NCBI RefSeq assembly: GCF_020510625.1
Contig: NZ_CP075191.1
Span: 2,518,001-2,582,000 of the forward strand
DNA from: Ferribacterium limneticum
Lineage (GTDB): Bacteria > Pseudomonadota > Gammaproteobacteria > Burkholderiales > Rhodocyclaceae
Direction: 5' to 3'
DNA: 64,000 bases
Both the position numbers and the translations under genes were made by a program. Below the pieces are notes generated by a model. It ran no database searches, was not told the DNA's origin, and was given only the letters and a program-made list of their open reading frames with translations. Below are positions 39,552 through 47,826 of this stretch, in pieces. Position 1 is the first letter of the stretch, and every line of letters starts with the position of its first letter.

Positions 39552-39821
39552 TCAGGAATTCCAGCTCAGGGTGAATTCGTCGTCGGTCTCGTCGAGGTGG
39601 CCGGAGATGGTGATCAGGTGCAGCTGCAGCTCCTGCAAATCGAAGCTGCGGCCCATCTTCTCTTCGACCGTCTCACGCTTGATGACCAAGCGGTTCGGCA
39701 CGTCGATCTTCACCATGGAAGGCTGATCAACGACCATGGCACCCGGGTTGTCTTCGAGAATGGCCTCGACGATGCAGCGGGAGTCGTCGTTCTTCTGGAA
39801 TGCGATGAATGCGTTGGACAT
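39552..39821 (-). CDS. dmpM: Phenol hydroxylase P2, effector protein
   Basis: An 89-residue cofactor-free coupling/effector protein of the MmoB/DmpM family (NAFIAFQKNDDSRCIVEAI, the MVVDQPSMVKIDVP block and GHLDETDDEFTLSW). It is needed for full hydroxylase turnover. The start at 39821 gives the usual size; it follows dmpL by 10 bases. Confidence 0.93.
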   Translation of the reverse strand: MSNAFIAFQKNDDSRCIVEAILEDNPGAMVVDQPSMVKIDVPNRLVIKRETVEEKMGRSFDLQELQLHLITISGHLDETDDEFTLSWNS

Positions 39822-39831
39822 GCGGCTTCCT

Positions 39832-40824
39832 TTACAGGGTGATACCGGCCTTGGCGGCGCGGGCATTCAGGTTCTGGACCAGTTCGTCCATGATGGCGTC
39901 GGCGTCGGCTCCGAAGGCCAGGGCGGCGACCGGCTTCAGAGCGACGACGGCGCGATCGCGCCAGTGCTTGATCCACTCGGCCAGCTTGGCCTTGTTGTCA
40001 GCGTTATCGGCAGCGGCCACCTTGAGGATGGAATCCATCCACTTGGTGGTTTCACCGAACCATTCACGCTGGAAGCGGGTCAGCATCGAGAAGACCGGGC
40101 TGTAGGCGGCGTTCAGCTTTTCGTTGTAGCGCTCGTAGATCAGCGGATAGAGCAGGCCTTCTAGCGCGAAATCCTGGGCAACCAGCACTTCGAACCAGTC
40201 TTTCTCGACCATCAGGTCTTCGACGTAGCGGCGCAGTTCCTGCCATTCCGCGCCTTGCAGCCATGCAGTTTTGGCAGCGGTCAGCGCATCGAGATCATTG
40301 AAAGCCAGGCCGAGACGGCTGACGTACTGGGCAACGCCCAGCTGATCCATCGACGCATAACAGGCTGCCTGCGAGATGGCGATGCCATAGCCATAGGACG
40401 AGACATAGGCCTTGTTCAGGTTCGAACCCCAGGCGACATGACGCAGCGGCAGGAAGACCCTGAGGGCTTCTGTCTTGCCGGCTTCCGGATAGGCAGCAGC
40501 CAGACCAAGCTCGTCGACCAGGTCAAAGTCGCCTTCGGCGATTTCCTGCATCTTGCCGCGCGCCAGCGTCCAGGCACCGTAGTAGTACTGGCGCGGATCC
40601 TTCAGTGCGTACCAGTCCTTCATCGTGATCTTGGTACGGGTCGTATCGAAGATCTCGTACTGCGGCTCCCAGGTCGGGCGGTAGTGATAGTTCTCGACCG
40701 GCTGCAGGTCCATGGTTGCTTCCATGTAGCGCGACGCCGGCTTGTCGGCGCCCATGCGGCGCGCCAGGTGGCCAAAGGTCTGGCGCAGCGGCGTGATGCT
40801 GACCGTCCGCAAATCTATTGCCAT
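39832..40824 (-). CDS. dmpL: Phenol hydroxylase P1, oxygenase beta subunit
   Basis: A 330-residue beta subunit with the ferritin-like fold but no metal ligands. Seen are LRTVSITPLRQTFGHLARR, the YRPTWEPQYEIFDTTRT block and KDPRQYYYGAWTLARG, all typical of DmpL. GAGGAG precedes the ATG at 40824; an in-frame start 42 bases upstream is rejected. Confidence 0.94.
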   Translation of the reverse strand: MAIDLRTVSITPLRQTFGHLARRMGADKPASRYMEATMDLQPVENYHYRPTWEPQYEIFDTTRTKITMKDWYALKDPRQYYYGAWTLARGKMQEIAEGDFDLVDELGLAAAYPEAGKTEALRVFLPLRHVAWGSNLNKAYVSSYGYGIAISQAACYASMDQLGVAQYVSRLGLAFNDLDALTAAKTAWLQGAEWQELRRYVEDLMVEKDWFEVLVAQDFALEGLLYPLIYERYNEKLNAAYSPVFSMLTRFQREWFGETTKWMDSILKVAAADNADNKAKLAEWIKHWRDRAVVALKPVAALAFGADADAIMDELVQNLNARAAKAGITL

Positions 40825-40884
40825 GCTTGTCTCCTCGAAAAATACAGCGTCGATGCGAATGCGCACCGAAAAGTCAAAAAGGGT

Positions 40885-41151
40885 TCAGCGAAAACGCTGG
40901 TGCGTCGCCTGATGCAGGTTCCAGTGGAAATCGGCGTCAGCCGCATTGGCATCCGACGGCTGCGGCTTGGCCTCGGTCAACAACTCGACCCGATTGGCCT
41001 GGCAGAACTCTTCGAAGGCTGCCTTGGGCATGACCAGTTCGGCCGCGACGTCCGGATCGCCGACGGCGAACTCGAATTCGATCAATCCGTTGGGCAGGGT
41101 GCGCATGACGCGCACGAACTTGCGCGTAATGTCGAAATTGCTTTCTACCAT
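40885..41151 (-). CDS. dmpK: Phenol hydroxylase P0, assembly/activation protein
   Basis: An 88-residue DmpK-family protein thought to help iron loading or activation of the oxygenase (FVRVMRTLPNGLIEFEFAVG is diagnostic). It is first in the hydroxylase operon. The leader upstream has no recognisable sigma54 -24/-12 element but contains a MarR-like palindrome at 41215-41230. Confidence 0.93.
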   Translation of the reverse strand: MVESNFDITRKFVRVMRTLPNGLIEFEFAVGDPDVAAELVMPKAAFEEFCQANRVELLTEAKPQPSDANAADADFHWNLHQATHQRFR

Positions 41152-41214
41152 GTCGTCTCACTCCTCGTTATGGCGCCGTTGAAACTGCGCTCTGATGAGA
41201 CGTATTAAGCCATT

Positions 41215-41230
41215 TGCTAAGATGTTAATG
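41215..41230. promoter_or_regulatory. Putative HpaR-type operator upstream of dmpK
   Basis: TGCTAAGATGTTAATG keeps the CTA-N6-TA core and ATGTTA of the dctP and hpaA sites, with two changes. It lies about 65 bases upstream of dmpK. No good -35 element accompanies it, which would fit activation by HpaA. Confidence 0.45.
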
Positions 41231-41272
41231 AATGGACATTTGGGGAAATGACTTGTACTTTTCGTAACCCGA

Positions 41273-42187
41273 TTAAGTCTGACCAGTCAGCCGGAATTGA
41301 CTCGGCGGCGTCCCCGTACGCTTGGCGAAAAATCGCGAGAAGTAGGCGGGATCGGCAAAGCCAAGCTGGTAGCTGATTTCGCTGACCGGCACGGCAGAGT
41401 AACGAAGTAGGCGCCGCGCCTCTTGGATCAGACGTTCGTGCACCACTTCCTTGGATGGCAGGTTGGCCATGCGCCGGCAAATATCGTTGAGCCGCGCCTC
41501 GGTCACCGACAGACGACCGGCGTACTCGGAGAGCGTCAGATGGTCACGAAAATGCGCTTCAACGAGATCACAGAAGTTGAGAAAGAGTCGCAAGTCTTCA
41601 CTACGCTCCGAACGCTGGGCAGTTGCCGGTTCGCGGGCCAGTAGCAGGCGGCTCAGATGAATGAAGACGCACTCCCCCAGCGCTAGCAACAAGGCCGAAT
41701 GGCCCTTAGCATTCAGGTCGAACTCGCGCTGCAGAAGTTCAACCGTTTGCACCAGCGCCGCGAAATCGTCGGCGCATCCGGCTGGCAAACTGCTCAGTTC
41801 AAAAAAAACTGGCTCACGCAGCAGCGCATCCGGCCACTGCCCCGGCATTTCCCGATACCAGTTGCGCACGACTTCCTGGCGCACGGTCAGCACGTGGCCG
41901 TCAGTATCTTCTTCGGAGTAAAACGAATGTGGGATGGTCGGCGGCGTGAAGATCAGCAAGGGCGCATCGCCGCCATAAACCTGGCCATCGAGACTCAGGC
42001 GAACGCTGCCACGGAGCAGCAGGTGAATCTGATAAAAGCAGTAGTGTCTATGTGGCGGCGTATTGCGGCCAAAGAAATCAGCCAGGCGGCCAAAGGTCTC
42101 ATAGTGGATTTCACATTCCGGATCGCGCTGGTCGTATACCCGCCCGATATGGATGTCCGGTATGGCTTGAAGCGGCGCTGAGTTCAT
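41273..42187 (-). CDS. hpaA: AraC-family activator of 4-hydroxyphenylacetate catabolism
   Basis: A 304-residue AraC/XylS regulator. The N-terminal cupin-like sensor has the HpaA signatures VYDQRDPECEIHYE, LADFFGRNTPPHRH and FTPPTIPHSFYSEED. The C-terminal double helix-turn-helix includes LTLSEYAGRLSVTEARLNDI and EISYQLGFADPAYFSRFFAKR. The ATG at 42187 is used; an upstream TTG is less likely. It lies between dmpK and hpaR and probably activates both the dmp and hpa transcripts when 4-hydroxyphenylacetate or a relative is bound. Confidence 0.9.
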   Translation of the reverse strand: MNSAPLQAIPDIHIGRVYDQRDPECEIHYETFGRLADFFGRNTPPHRHYCFYQIHLLLRGSVRLSLDGQVYGGDAPLLIFTPPTIPHSFYSEEDTDGHVLTVRQEVVRNWYREMPGQWPDALLREPVFFELSSLPAGCADDFAALVQTVELLQREFDLNAKGHSALLLALGECVFIHLSRLLLAREPATAQRSERSEDLRLFLNFCDLVEAHFRDHLTLSEYAGRLSVTEARLNDICRRMANLPSKEVVHERLIQEARRLLRYSAVPVSEISYQLGFADPAYFSRFFAKRTGTPPSQFRLTGQT

Positions 42188-42255
42188 TCCACTTTCCAAT
42201 CCCGTTCACTCGATCCGTAGTTACCCGCCAGCCCAAAAACCGGGCCATCTCGCCG

Positions 42256-42284
42256 ATTCAATCACTAACATATTAGCCAGTCAA
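42256..42284 (-). promoter_or_regulatory. Predicted hpaA promoter with operator in the spacer
   Basis: On the minus strand TTGACT (42284-42279), 17 bases and TTGAAT (42261-42256). The spacer contains the operator-like GGCTAATATGTTAGTG, the same geometry as at dctP. Confidence 0.62.
42263..42278. promoter_or_regulatory. Putative HpaR operator between hpaA and hpaR
   Basis: CACTAACATATTAGCC on the plus strand is the inverted counterpart of dctP site B, identical over 16 bases (AATCACTAACATATTA). Its position between divergent hpaA and hpaR suits control of hpaA and HpaR autoregulation. Confidence 0.65.
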
Positions 42285-42353
42285 CTGATATCATTTGCCC
42301 AGATACGCATCTTGAATGCACGTGATTGACCTACGACCAGAGACCTTTTTGCC

Positions 42354-42833
42354 ATGTCGCGCAAACTAGCTTACCGAAATCTACCCCAACTATTCCTGAA
42401 AGCCAGGGAAGAATTGCTCTGCCATTTTCGCCCAATCATCTCGCATTTCGGGCTGACTGAGCAGCAGTGGAGAATCCTGCGCACACTAAGCGAGATGGAG
42501 CAACTGGAGCCGCGGGAGATCTGCGAAATTTGCCACATCCTGAGTCCGAGCATGACTGGCGTTCTTTCGCGCATGGAAGAAATGCATCTGGTTACTCGCC
42601 AACGTATGGAGGAAGACCAGCGCCGGGTGATTGTTCGGCTGACCCCGAAAAGCGAACAATTGGTGGCAGAACTTGGCCCGTTGATCGTCGAGCAATACAA
42701 GGCTATCGAACAGGCTTTTGGCCCGGAACTAATCAAGGAGCTATACGATGTCATGGACCGTGTCATTGCGGCGGAACGTAGCCCCATTACCAGAGTTGCC
42801 CTGCCACCGAAGAAAGATTGGTCGTCTATCTGA
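42354..42833 (+). CDS. hpaR: MarR-family repressor of homoprotocatechuate degradation
   Basis: A 159-residue MarR regulator with close resemblance to HpaR. The winged helix is seen in LTEQQWRILRTLSEMEQ, EICEICHILSPSMTGVLSRME and RQRMEEDQRRVIVRLTPKSEQL. In characterised systems HpaR represses the hpa operon until an aromatic acid releases it. The gene is divergent from hpaA. The palindromes at 36356-36399 and 42263-42278, and more weakly at 41215 and 59038, are its candidate targets. Confidence 0.92.
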   Translation: MSRKLAYRNLPQLFLKAREELLCHFRPIISHFGLTEQQWRILRTLSEMEQLEPREICEICHILSPSMTGVLSRMEEMHLVTRQRMEEDQRRVIVRLTPKSEQLVAELGPLIVEQYKAIEQAFGPELIKELYDVMDRVIAAERSPITRVALPPKKDWSSI

Positions 42834-42946
42834 CCGTTCCCAAGTCAACCTCCTGCCGCTAAGGACTCGTGGCAGCACTTCCAAAGTTGCTCGAAGTGAG
42901 CCACAGAAAATCAGTTCCACTGAAAAAATCGAAAAACATCAGTGAT

Positions 42947-45034
42947 TCAAAAACTGTATCGGGCGCTGACGCCGGCCAGCCAAGTGCAGCCCGGAGCTGC
43001 TTCGTAGTAGCGGCTGTTACCGTCGCCGACGATGACCGAGCCGACGTACTGGCGGTCGAAAATATTGTCGAAGCGCAGGAAGGTACGCAGGTTCACATCG
43101 CCGACTTTGCGGTCGACACCGAAGCGCAGATTGGCGATGACGTAGCCCGGCGCCGCCTGCCTGGTGTTGGTGTCCTCAACGTAGACCTTGCTACGGGCGA
43201 TGCCCTCGACGGCTGCATGGAAGCCGCTGGCCGGATGCTTCCAGGCCAGTTCGCCGAACAGGCTCTGGGCGGGAACGCCGGGCAGGCGATTGTCGGCATT
43301 GATCAGGCCGGACGAGGTGGTGAAGGCTTCATCGTAACGGGCGTCGAGGAAGGTGTAGGCGACGCGGGTCGAGAGGTTGTTGGCCCAGCGGCTATCGACT
43401 GCAGCTTCGAGGCCACGACGCATAGTCTGGCCGGCATTACGGTAAGTCGTCCGGCCACCGGCGGCGGAATCAACGACCAGTTCATCCTCGGTTTCGATCT
43501 GGAAAACCGCCAGATCGAGGCGTGAGTCACTGCCGATAAAGGCTTTCAGGCCGGTTTCGTAGTGCGTGCTGGTCGACGGCTTGAGGTTGTAGCTGAAAGT
43601 ACCACCCGGGCCGGAATAGAACAGTTCGTTGAAGGTCGGCGCCTCGAAGCCGCGGGCCGCGCTGGCGTAGATGTTCACCGTCGGTGTCAGGCGGAACATG
43701 GCGGCGATGGTCGGCGTCGTCTTCTCGTAGCTGACGCTGCCGCCATCGTTGCCGTTGCTCAGGTAGGCATCCTTGACACTGAACGAGACATTGCTGTGCC
43801 GAACGCCGCCGCTGAAAGTCCAGCGCTCGCCCTGCCATTCGGCCTGGGCGTACTGATCAAAGCTGGCAACACGGTCTTCTTCGGCACGACGCTGGACGCC
43901 CTTGACGCCGAGCGTGGTGCCAATAAAGTTCTCGTAACCGCGCCGGTTGTCGATCGATTGCTCGTAGTCGACACCAACGGTCGTCGTCAGCTTGCCGCCA
44001 GCCAGCTGAAAGCGGCCGATCCAGCGCGTCGAGGCGCCGGCGAAATCGCGGTCGAAATCGATGACGCCGCCGGAGTGCTTCGAATTGCCCTGCGGGCCGG
44101 GTGGAATCGACTGGTACTGAATGGTCGACCGTTGCCCGGCATAAGCCGAAACCAGCACCGAATGATCGCCAAAACGGTGCTCGTAGGTCAGTCCGCCCTG
44201 CATGTGGTCGATACTCTTGCGCGTGTTGTAGTCGAGCACCGGCTGGGCGACGCTGCGCGGATTGGCCTGATAGCCGGCCCAGGTCTGGCCCTGCGGATCA
44301 TCGGCCGTCTGTTTGAAACTGTTGGCGATGAAAGTCAGCTTGCCGTCCGCGCTCGGCCGGTAGGTCAGCTTGACCATGCTCTGGTCACGTTCGGCCTTGC
44401 TGTGGTCGCGGTAACCGTCAGTGGCAAAGCGCGAGGCGTCGATGACGTAGCCGAGGCCGCCGACTTCGCCTTGGGCGCTGATGTCGGTTTTCCACGTGTT
44501 GTTGCTGCCGGCGACAAAACCACCTTCGATGTTCGGCGCCCCCTTGCCGTCCGGTGTGAACATCTGGATAACGCCGCCGGCATGGTTGCCATAAACCACG
44601 GCCATTGGCCCGCGCAGAACTTCGATGCGTTCGGCGCGATCAAGGTTGAAGGTCGCCGCCTGCCCCTGTCCATCTGGCATCGAGGCCGGAATGCCATCGG
44701 AAATGAGGCGGATGCCGCGCACGCCGAAGGCGGAACGGGCACCAAAGCCGCGCGAAGAAATCTGCAGATCCTGGGCGTAATTCTGGCGGTTCTGTACGGT
44801 GATGCCGGGCACCGCGGCCAGCGCCTCGGAGGCATTGACCCGCGCCTGATCGGCGCCGATGCGGGCGGCGTCGACGACATCGACCGCCGCCGGCAGGTCG
44901 AAAGTATTGTGCTCGACCCGGCTGCCGCTGACGACGACTGCGTCGAGCGTCGTTGCTCCGTTCTCGGCTGGGATGCCGAGACAAGGAAAGGTGGCAGCAA
45001 GCAGGAGAGTGATGCGTTTTGTTGTAGGGCTCAT
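42947..45034 (-). CDS. pqqU: TonB-dependent receptor, PqqU/YncD-like
   Basis: A 695-residue outer-membrane TonB receptor with a signal peptide, a plug domain (about 30-150) and a 22-strand barrel ending in a terminal aromatic (ARYSF). The plug block VQNRQNYAQDLQISSRGFG, DGIPASMPDGQGQ and the barrel blocks VVDSAAGGRTTYRNAG and YVGSVIVGDGNSRYYE are, from memory, nearly the same as in E. coli YncD, recently shown to be the PQQ receptor PqqU. It is the last gene of the operon encoding a PQQ-dependent dehydrogenase, which supports that role, and it overlaps the upstream membrane-protein gene by 4 bases. Residue-level assignment needs a search. Confidence 0.85.
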   Translation of the reverse strand: MSPTTKRITLLLAATFPCLGIPAENGATTLDAVVVSGSRVEHNTFDLPAAVDVVDAARIGADQARVNASEALAAVPGITVQNRQNYAQDLQISSRGFGARSAFGVRGIRLISDGIPASMPDGQGQAATFNLDRAERIEVLRGPMAVVYGNHAGGVIQMFTPDGKGAPNIEGGFVAGSNNTWKTDISAQGEVGGLGYVIDASRFATDGYRDHSKAERDQSMVKLTYRPSADGKLTFIANSFKQTADDPQGQTWAGYQANPRSVAQPVLDYNTRKSIDHMQGGLTYEHRFGDHSVLVSAYAGQRSTIQYQSIPPGPQGNSKHSGGVIDFDRDFAGASTRWIGRFQLAGGKLTTTVGVDYEQSIDNRRGYENFIGTTLGVKGVQRRAEEDRVASFDQYAQAEWQGERWTFSGGVRHSNVSFSVKDAYLSNGNDGGSVSYEKTTPTIAAMFRLTPTVNIYASAARGFEAPTFNELFYSGPGGTFSYNLKPSTSTHYETGLKAFIGSDSRLDLAVFQIETEDELVVDSAAGGRTTYRNAGQTMRRGLEAAVDSRWANNLSTRVAYTFLDARYDEAFTTSSGLINADNRLPGVPAQSLFGELAWKHPASGFHAAVEGIARSKVYVEDTNTRQAAPGYVIANLRFGVDRKVGDVNLRTFLRFDNIFDRQYVGSVIVGDGNSRYYEAAPGCTWLAGVSARYSF

Positions 45035-46158
45035 CGTTCTTCGACAGGTGCTCGATATGCCGAACTGTCAGCCATATCTGATTCAGCAGGCTGCAGAACC
45101 TTCTCATTACGGAACAATGGCCAGCCATCGAAATACTTTGCAAAGCCCACCATGGCGGGAAAGGTAATGGCTAACATCGCAGAAGCAATCCACAGTTCCA
45201 GAACGTAACCAGGCTGCCCGGCGGGCAGAGCGAAGTAACTTAAAGCCAGAAATTCATAGAGATTGAATCCGGCGATCGCCAATACAGTTGCAATACCGGA
45301 CAGAAGAATGCCACGCCAGGGTTGTCGGTAATTAATTGAAGGCAGCCCATCAAGCATGACCAGAACGACGAAGATTCCGAAAACACCGGACACGCTCACT
45401 TTGACCAGAAAACGCACCAGATCCATACCAAGAGTACCGACAAAGAAATTCCAGATACCCGAGGTAATGGTGACAATAAATATCCCGCTGAAGATCGCGA
45501 AGTACGGTTGCCTCCCGAAGATTGGGAAGCGGCCTGCCAGCGTTTGAATTGGCCAGAAATCGAAAAGAACGAAAGTGAGCAAAACCATGACACTGGTAAT
45601 TGAGAATATCAGCGGAAGCCAGGCCATGAATACACCACCCGGATCCAGTGCTGCCACATAAACCGGCGCTTCCTTAAGAAAGGAGAAATCGAACAGACTG
45701 CGGAATAGCCCATAGGCCAAAAGATAGGCCCATAGCCAGAGCAGTACGCCTGCCAAGCCGGAATTCGAACAAAGTCGATTGAACGGCCATCCTTGGAAAA
45801 CAACGACCAGCCACAAGGTTGCCGCTACCGAGAAGATTAGATACATGTTGACGAAGGGAAGCGGCGGGGAGATTCCGCCCCCAATTGTCTGCCACGCAAC
45901 CCAAGCCACCAGTGATCCGGCCAGCAGAGTAGCAAGCAGATAGGCGATGCCTTTCCATGGCTGGGACAGTTGTGCGCATTGCCTGGGGTAGCCACATCCC
46001 CAAAATAGGCTGATCACAATCTGCGCTGGCACCATGGCTACTGGAATCAGAGTCCCCCACCCCATCAGCCACTCGGGGGGAATCGCCAGGCAAAAAGCCA
46101 GTGACAGCGTGACAACCAAGCATGTGGCCGTCAGACCTTTGAAAATTGGATTAGACAT
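45031..46158 (-). CDS. Unknown polytopic membrane protein with an internal repeat
   Basis: A 375-residue inner-membrane protein with roughly ten hydrophobic helices and no family I can name. Two halves share motifs: QPWKGIAYLLATLLAG with QPWRGILLSGIATVLA, and VVVFQGWPFNRL with GFAKYFDGWPLFRN, indicating internal duplication. The ATG at 46158 has GAGG upstream and gives a short cytoplasmic start before helix 1. Its stop overlaps the pqqU start (ATGA), and it follows the aldehyde dehydrogenase in the same operon. It may be a transporter or membrane partner for PQQ, the alcohol or its oxidation product, but function is not established. Confidence 0.75.
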   Translation of the reverse strand: MSNPIFKGLTATCLVVTLSLAFCLAIPPEWLMGWGTLIPVAMVPAQIVISLFWGCGYPRQCAQLSQPWKGIAYLLATLLAGSLVAWVAWQTIGGGISPPLPFVNMYLIFSVAATLWLVVVFQGWPFNRLCSNSGLAGVLLWLWAYLLAYGLFRSLFDFSFLKEAPVYVAALDPGGVFMAWLPLIFSITSVMVLLTFVLFDFWPIQTLAGRFPIFGRQPYFAIFSGIFIVTITSGIWNFFVGTLGMDLVRFLVKVSVSGVFGIFVVLVMLDGLPSINYRQPWRGILLSGIATVLAIAGFNLYEFLALSYFALPAGQPGYVLELWIASAMLAITFPAMVGFAKYFDGWPLFRNEKVLQPAESDMADSSAYRAPVEER

Positions 46159-46268
46159 TGCATCCTCATGGAAAAAAGTCCCCGGTCTCATGGCGAGCCG
46201 GGGAAAGAGAGGGAGATGCTCGGTTGGTAACATTCGGGCGCCATGAGCCCGGTAAAACAGAAGTGGCG

Positions 46269-47777
46269 TTATTCGAAGACCGGAATGATTACTGACTTGG
46301 TTTCCGTGTATTGCTCGATAGCACCCCGGCCATGTTCTCGACCGTAGCCCGACTGTTTGAAGCCGCCGAAAGGCAGGTTAGGATCAAGCGGAATGTGGCT
46401 ATTTATCCAGATTGTTCCGGCCTCAAGTTGGCGGGCTGCTTTCATCGCCGAATTGAAATCCCGGGTCCAGATACTGGCGGCCAATCCATAGGCGGTGTTG
46501 TTAGCCAGGGCAATGGCCTGATCAAGGCTCTCTACCGGTACTGCGGAAATGACAGGTCCGAATATTTCCTGCTTCTGCGCAAGGCTGTTTTCCGGTGCAT
46601 TGATCAACAGCGTCGGTTCAAAGAAATAGCCAGTACGGTCAGGAGTTTTCCCGCCGGTAACGATTTCAACGCCTTCTTTGCGAATTGCATCCACAGCCTC
46701 GCTGACGCGCGCCTGATGCCGAGCAGAAACCAGCGGCTGAACCTGTGCTGTCGGGTTGAGCCCGGAGCCCAAAGTCATCCCCTTCATGGCTGACTCCAGA
46801 GTGCCGACGGTGTGATCGAAAATTGAACGATGGATGTAAAGCCGCGAGGCGGCCGCGCAAACCTGCCCCTGGTTGAAGAAGCACCCAGCCATCAGGCCCG
46901 GTGCTATTGCGGCGGCATCCATATCGTCCATGATGATCATCGGATTCTTGCCACCGAGTTCGAGCGTAAAGCGGGTCATGTTGGCGAGAGCCATACGACC
47001 TATTTCCTTGCCGGTGACCGTCGATCCGGTAAAGCTCACCTTGTCGATGCCCGGATGTCTGGCCAGCGCCGCACCGGCGCCAGCACCAAGGCCGGTGACG
47101 ACATTCAGCACCCCGTCCGGAATCCCCGCTTCCTTGGCCAACTCTGCCAAGCGCAGGGCGGTCAGCGGCGTATCTTCAGACGGCTTGAGCACCATGGTGC
47201 AACCGCAGGTCAGCGCCGAAGCAATTTTCCAGATAGCCATCCCCATCGGAAAATTCCACGGCACAATGGCACCAACCACGCCGACCGGCTGGCGCAGCGT
47301 CAATCCCAGATTTCTGGCACCGGGCGGAATGGCGATCGAAAGATCAGAGGTCGTCCCTTCAATTTTTGTCGCCCAGCCGGCCATGTAGCGTACATATTCC
47401 ACGGAGGCACCGACTTCGATCATTCGAGACAGGTGGATGGACTTGCCCTGGTTCAGTGTTTCCAGCTGCGCCAGTTCTTCACCATGCGCTTCGATCACGT
47501 CGGCGAATTTGAGTAGCAGGCGCTCCCGATCGGCCGGACGCATGTGGGACCAGACCTTGAAGGCGGCTCGAGCTGCCTTGATCGCGTGATCGACATCTAG
47601 GTCCGAAGCATCCGGTATATGAGAAATTTCCTGCCCTGTTGCCGGGTCGAAAACCGCCAGTGACTTCCCGCTGCTTGACGCGACCCATTGACCATTGATC
47701 CACAACGCATGCTGCCGTTGCAGAAATGCCGTGACTTCCGGAAGAACGGGAATCAGCCCTGTTTCGATACTTGTCAT
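46269..47777 (-). CDS. NAD-dependent aldehyde dehydrogenase, phenylacetaldehyde type
   Basis: A 502-residue aldehyde dehydrogenase. Catalytic Glu is in TLELGGKNPMIIMDDMD and Cys in FFNQGQVCAAASR; the FNQGQVCxA context and the RDFNSAMKAARQLEAG region are usual in FeaB/StyD-like aryl-acetaldehyde dehydrogenases. The C-terminal LPFGGFKQSGYGREHG is typical of the superfamily. AAAGGAAAG precedes the ATG at 47777. It is 49 bases downstream of the quinohemoprotein alcohol dehydrogenase, so it should oxidise that enzyme's aldehyde product; 4-hydroxyphenylacetaldehyde to 4-hydroxyphenylacetate would link it with the hpa genes (inference). Confidence 0.85.
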   Translation of the reverse strand: MTSIETGLIPVLPEVTAFLQRQHALWINGQWVASSSGKSLAVFDPATGQEISHIPDASDLDVDHAIKAARAAFKVWSHMRPADRERLLLKFADVIEAHGEELAQLETLNQGKSIHLSRMIEVGASVEYVRYMAGWATKIEGTTSDLSIAIPPGARNLGLTLRQPVGVVGAIVPWNFPMGMAIWKIASALTCGCTMVLKPSEDTPLTALRLAELAKEAGIPDGVLNVVTGLGAGAGAALARHPGIDKVSFTGSTVTGKEIGRMALANMTRFTLELGGKNPMIIMDDMDAAAIAPGLMAGCFFNQGQVCAAASRLYIHRSIFDHTVGTLESAMKGMTLGSGLNPTAQVQPLVSARHQARVSEAVDAIRKEGVEIVTGGKTPDRTGYFFEPTLLINAPENSLAQKQEIFGPVISAVPVESLDQAIALANNTAYGLAASIWTRDFNSAMKAARQLEAGTIWINSHIPLDPNLPFGGFKQSGYGREHGRGAIEQYTETKSVIIPVFE

Positions 47778-47826
47778 ATTCTTTCCTTTATTCCTTGTCA
47801 AAGTGAGACTTAACTTTTGTTTATTG

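Noticed and set aside
37972..39726. A 584-codon plus-strand open frame opposite dmpN
   Set aside because: Mirror of the diiron subunit; no recognisable motifs and no ribosome-binding site.
41152..41272. Sigma54 promoter for dmpK
   Set aside because: Both strands were read for a GG-N10-GC type -24/-12 pair in good context; none was convincing.
43562..45208. A 548-codon plus-strand open frame opposite the TonB receptor
   Set aside because: Antisense shadow of a gene with strong family signatures.
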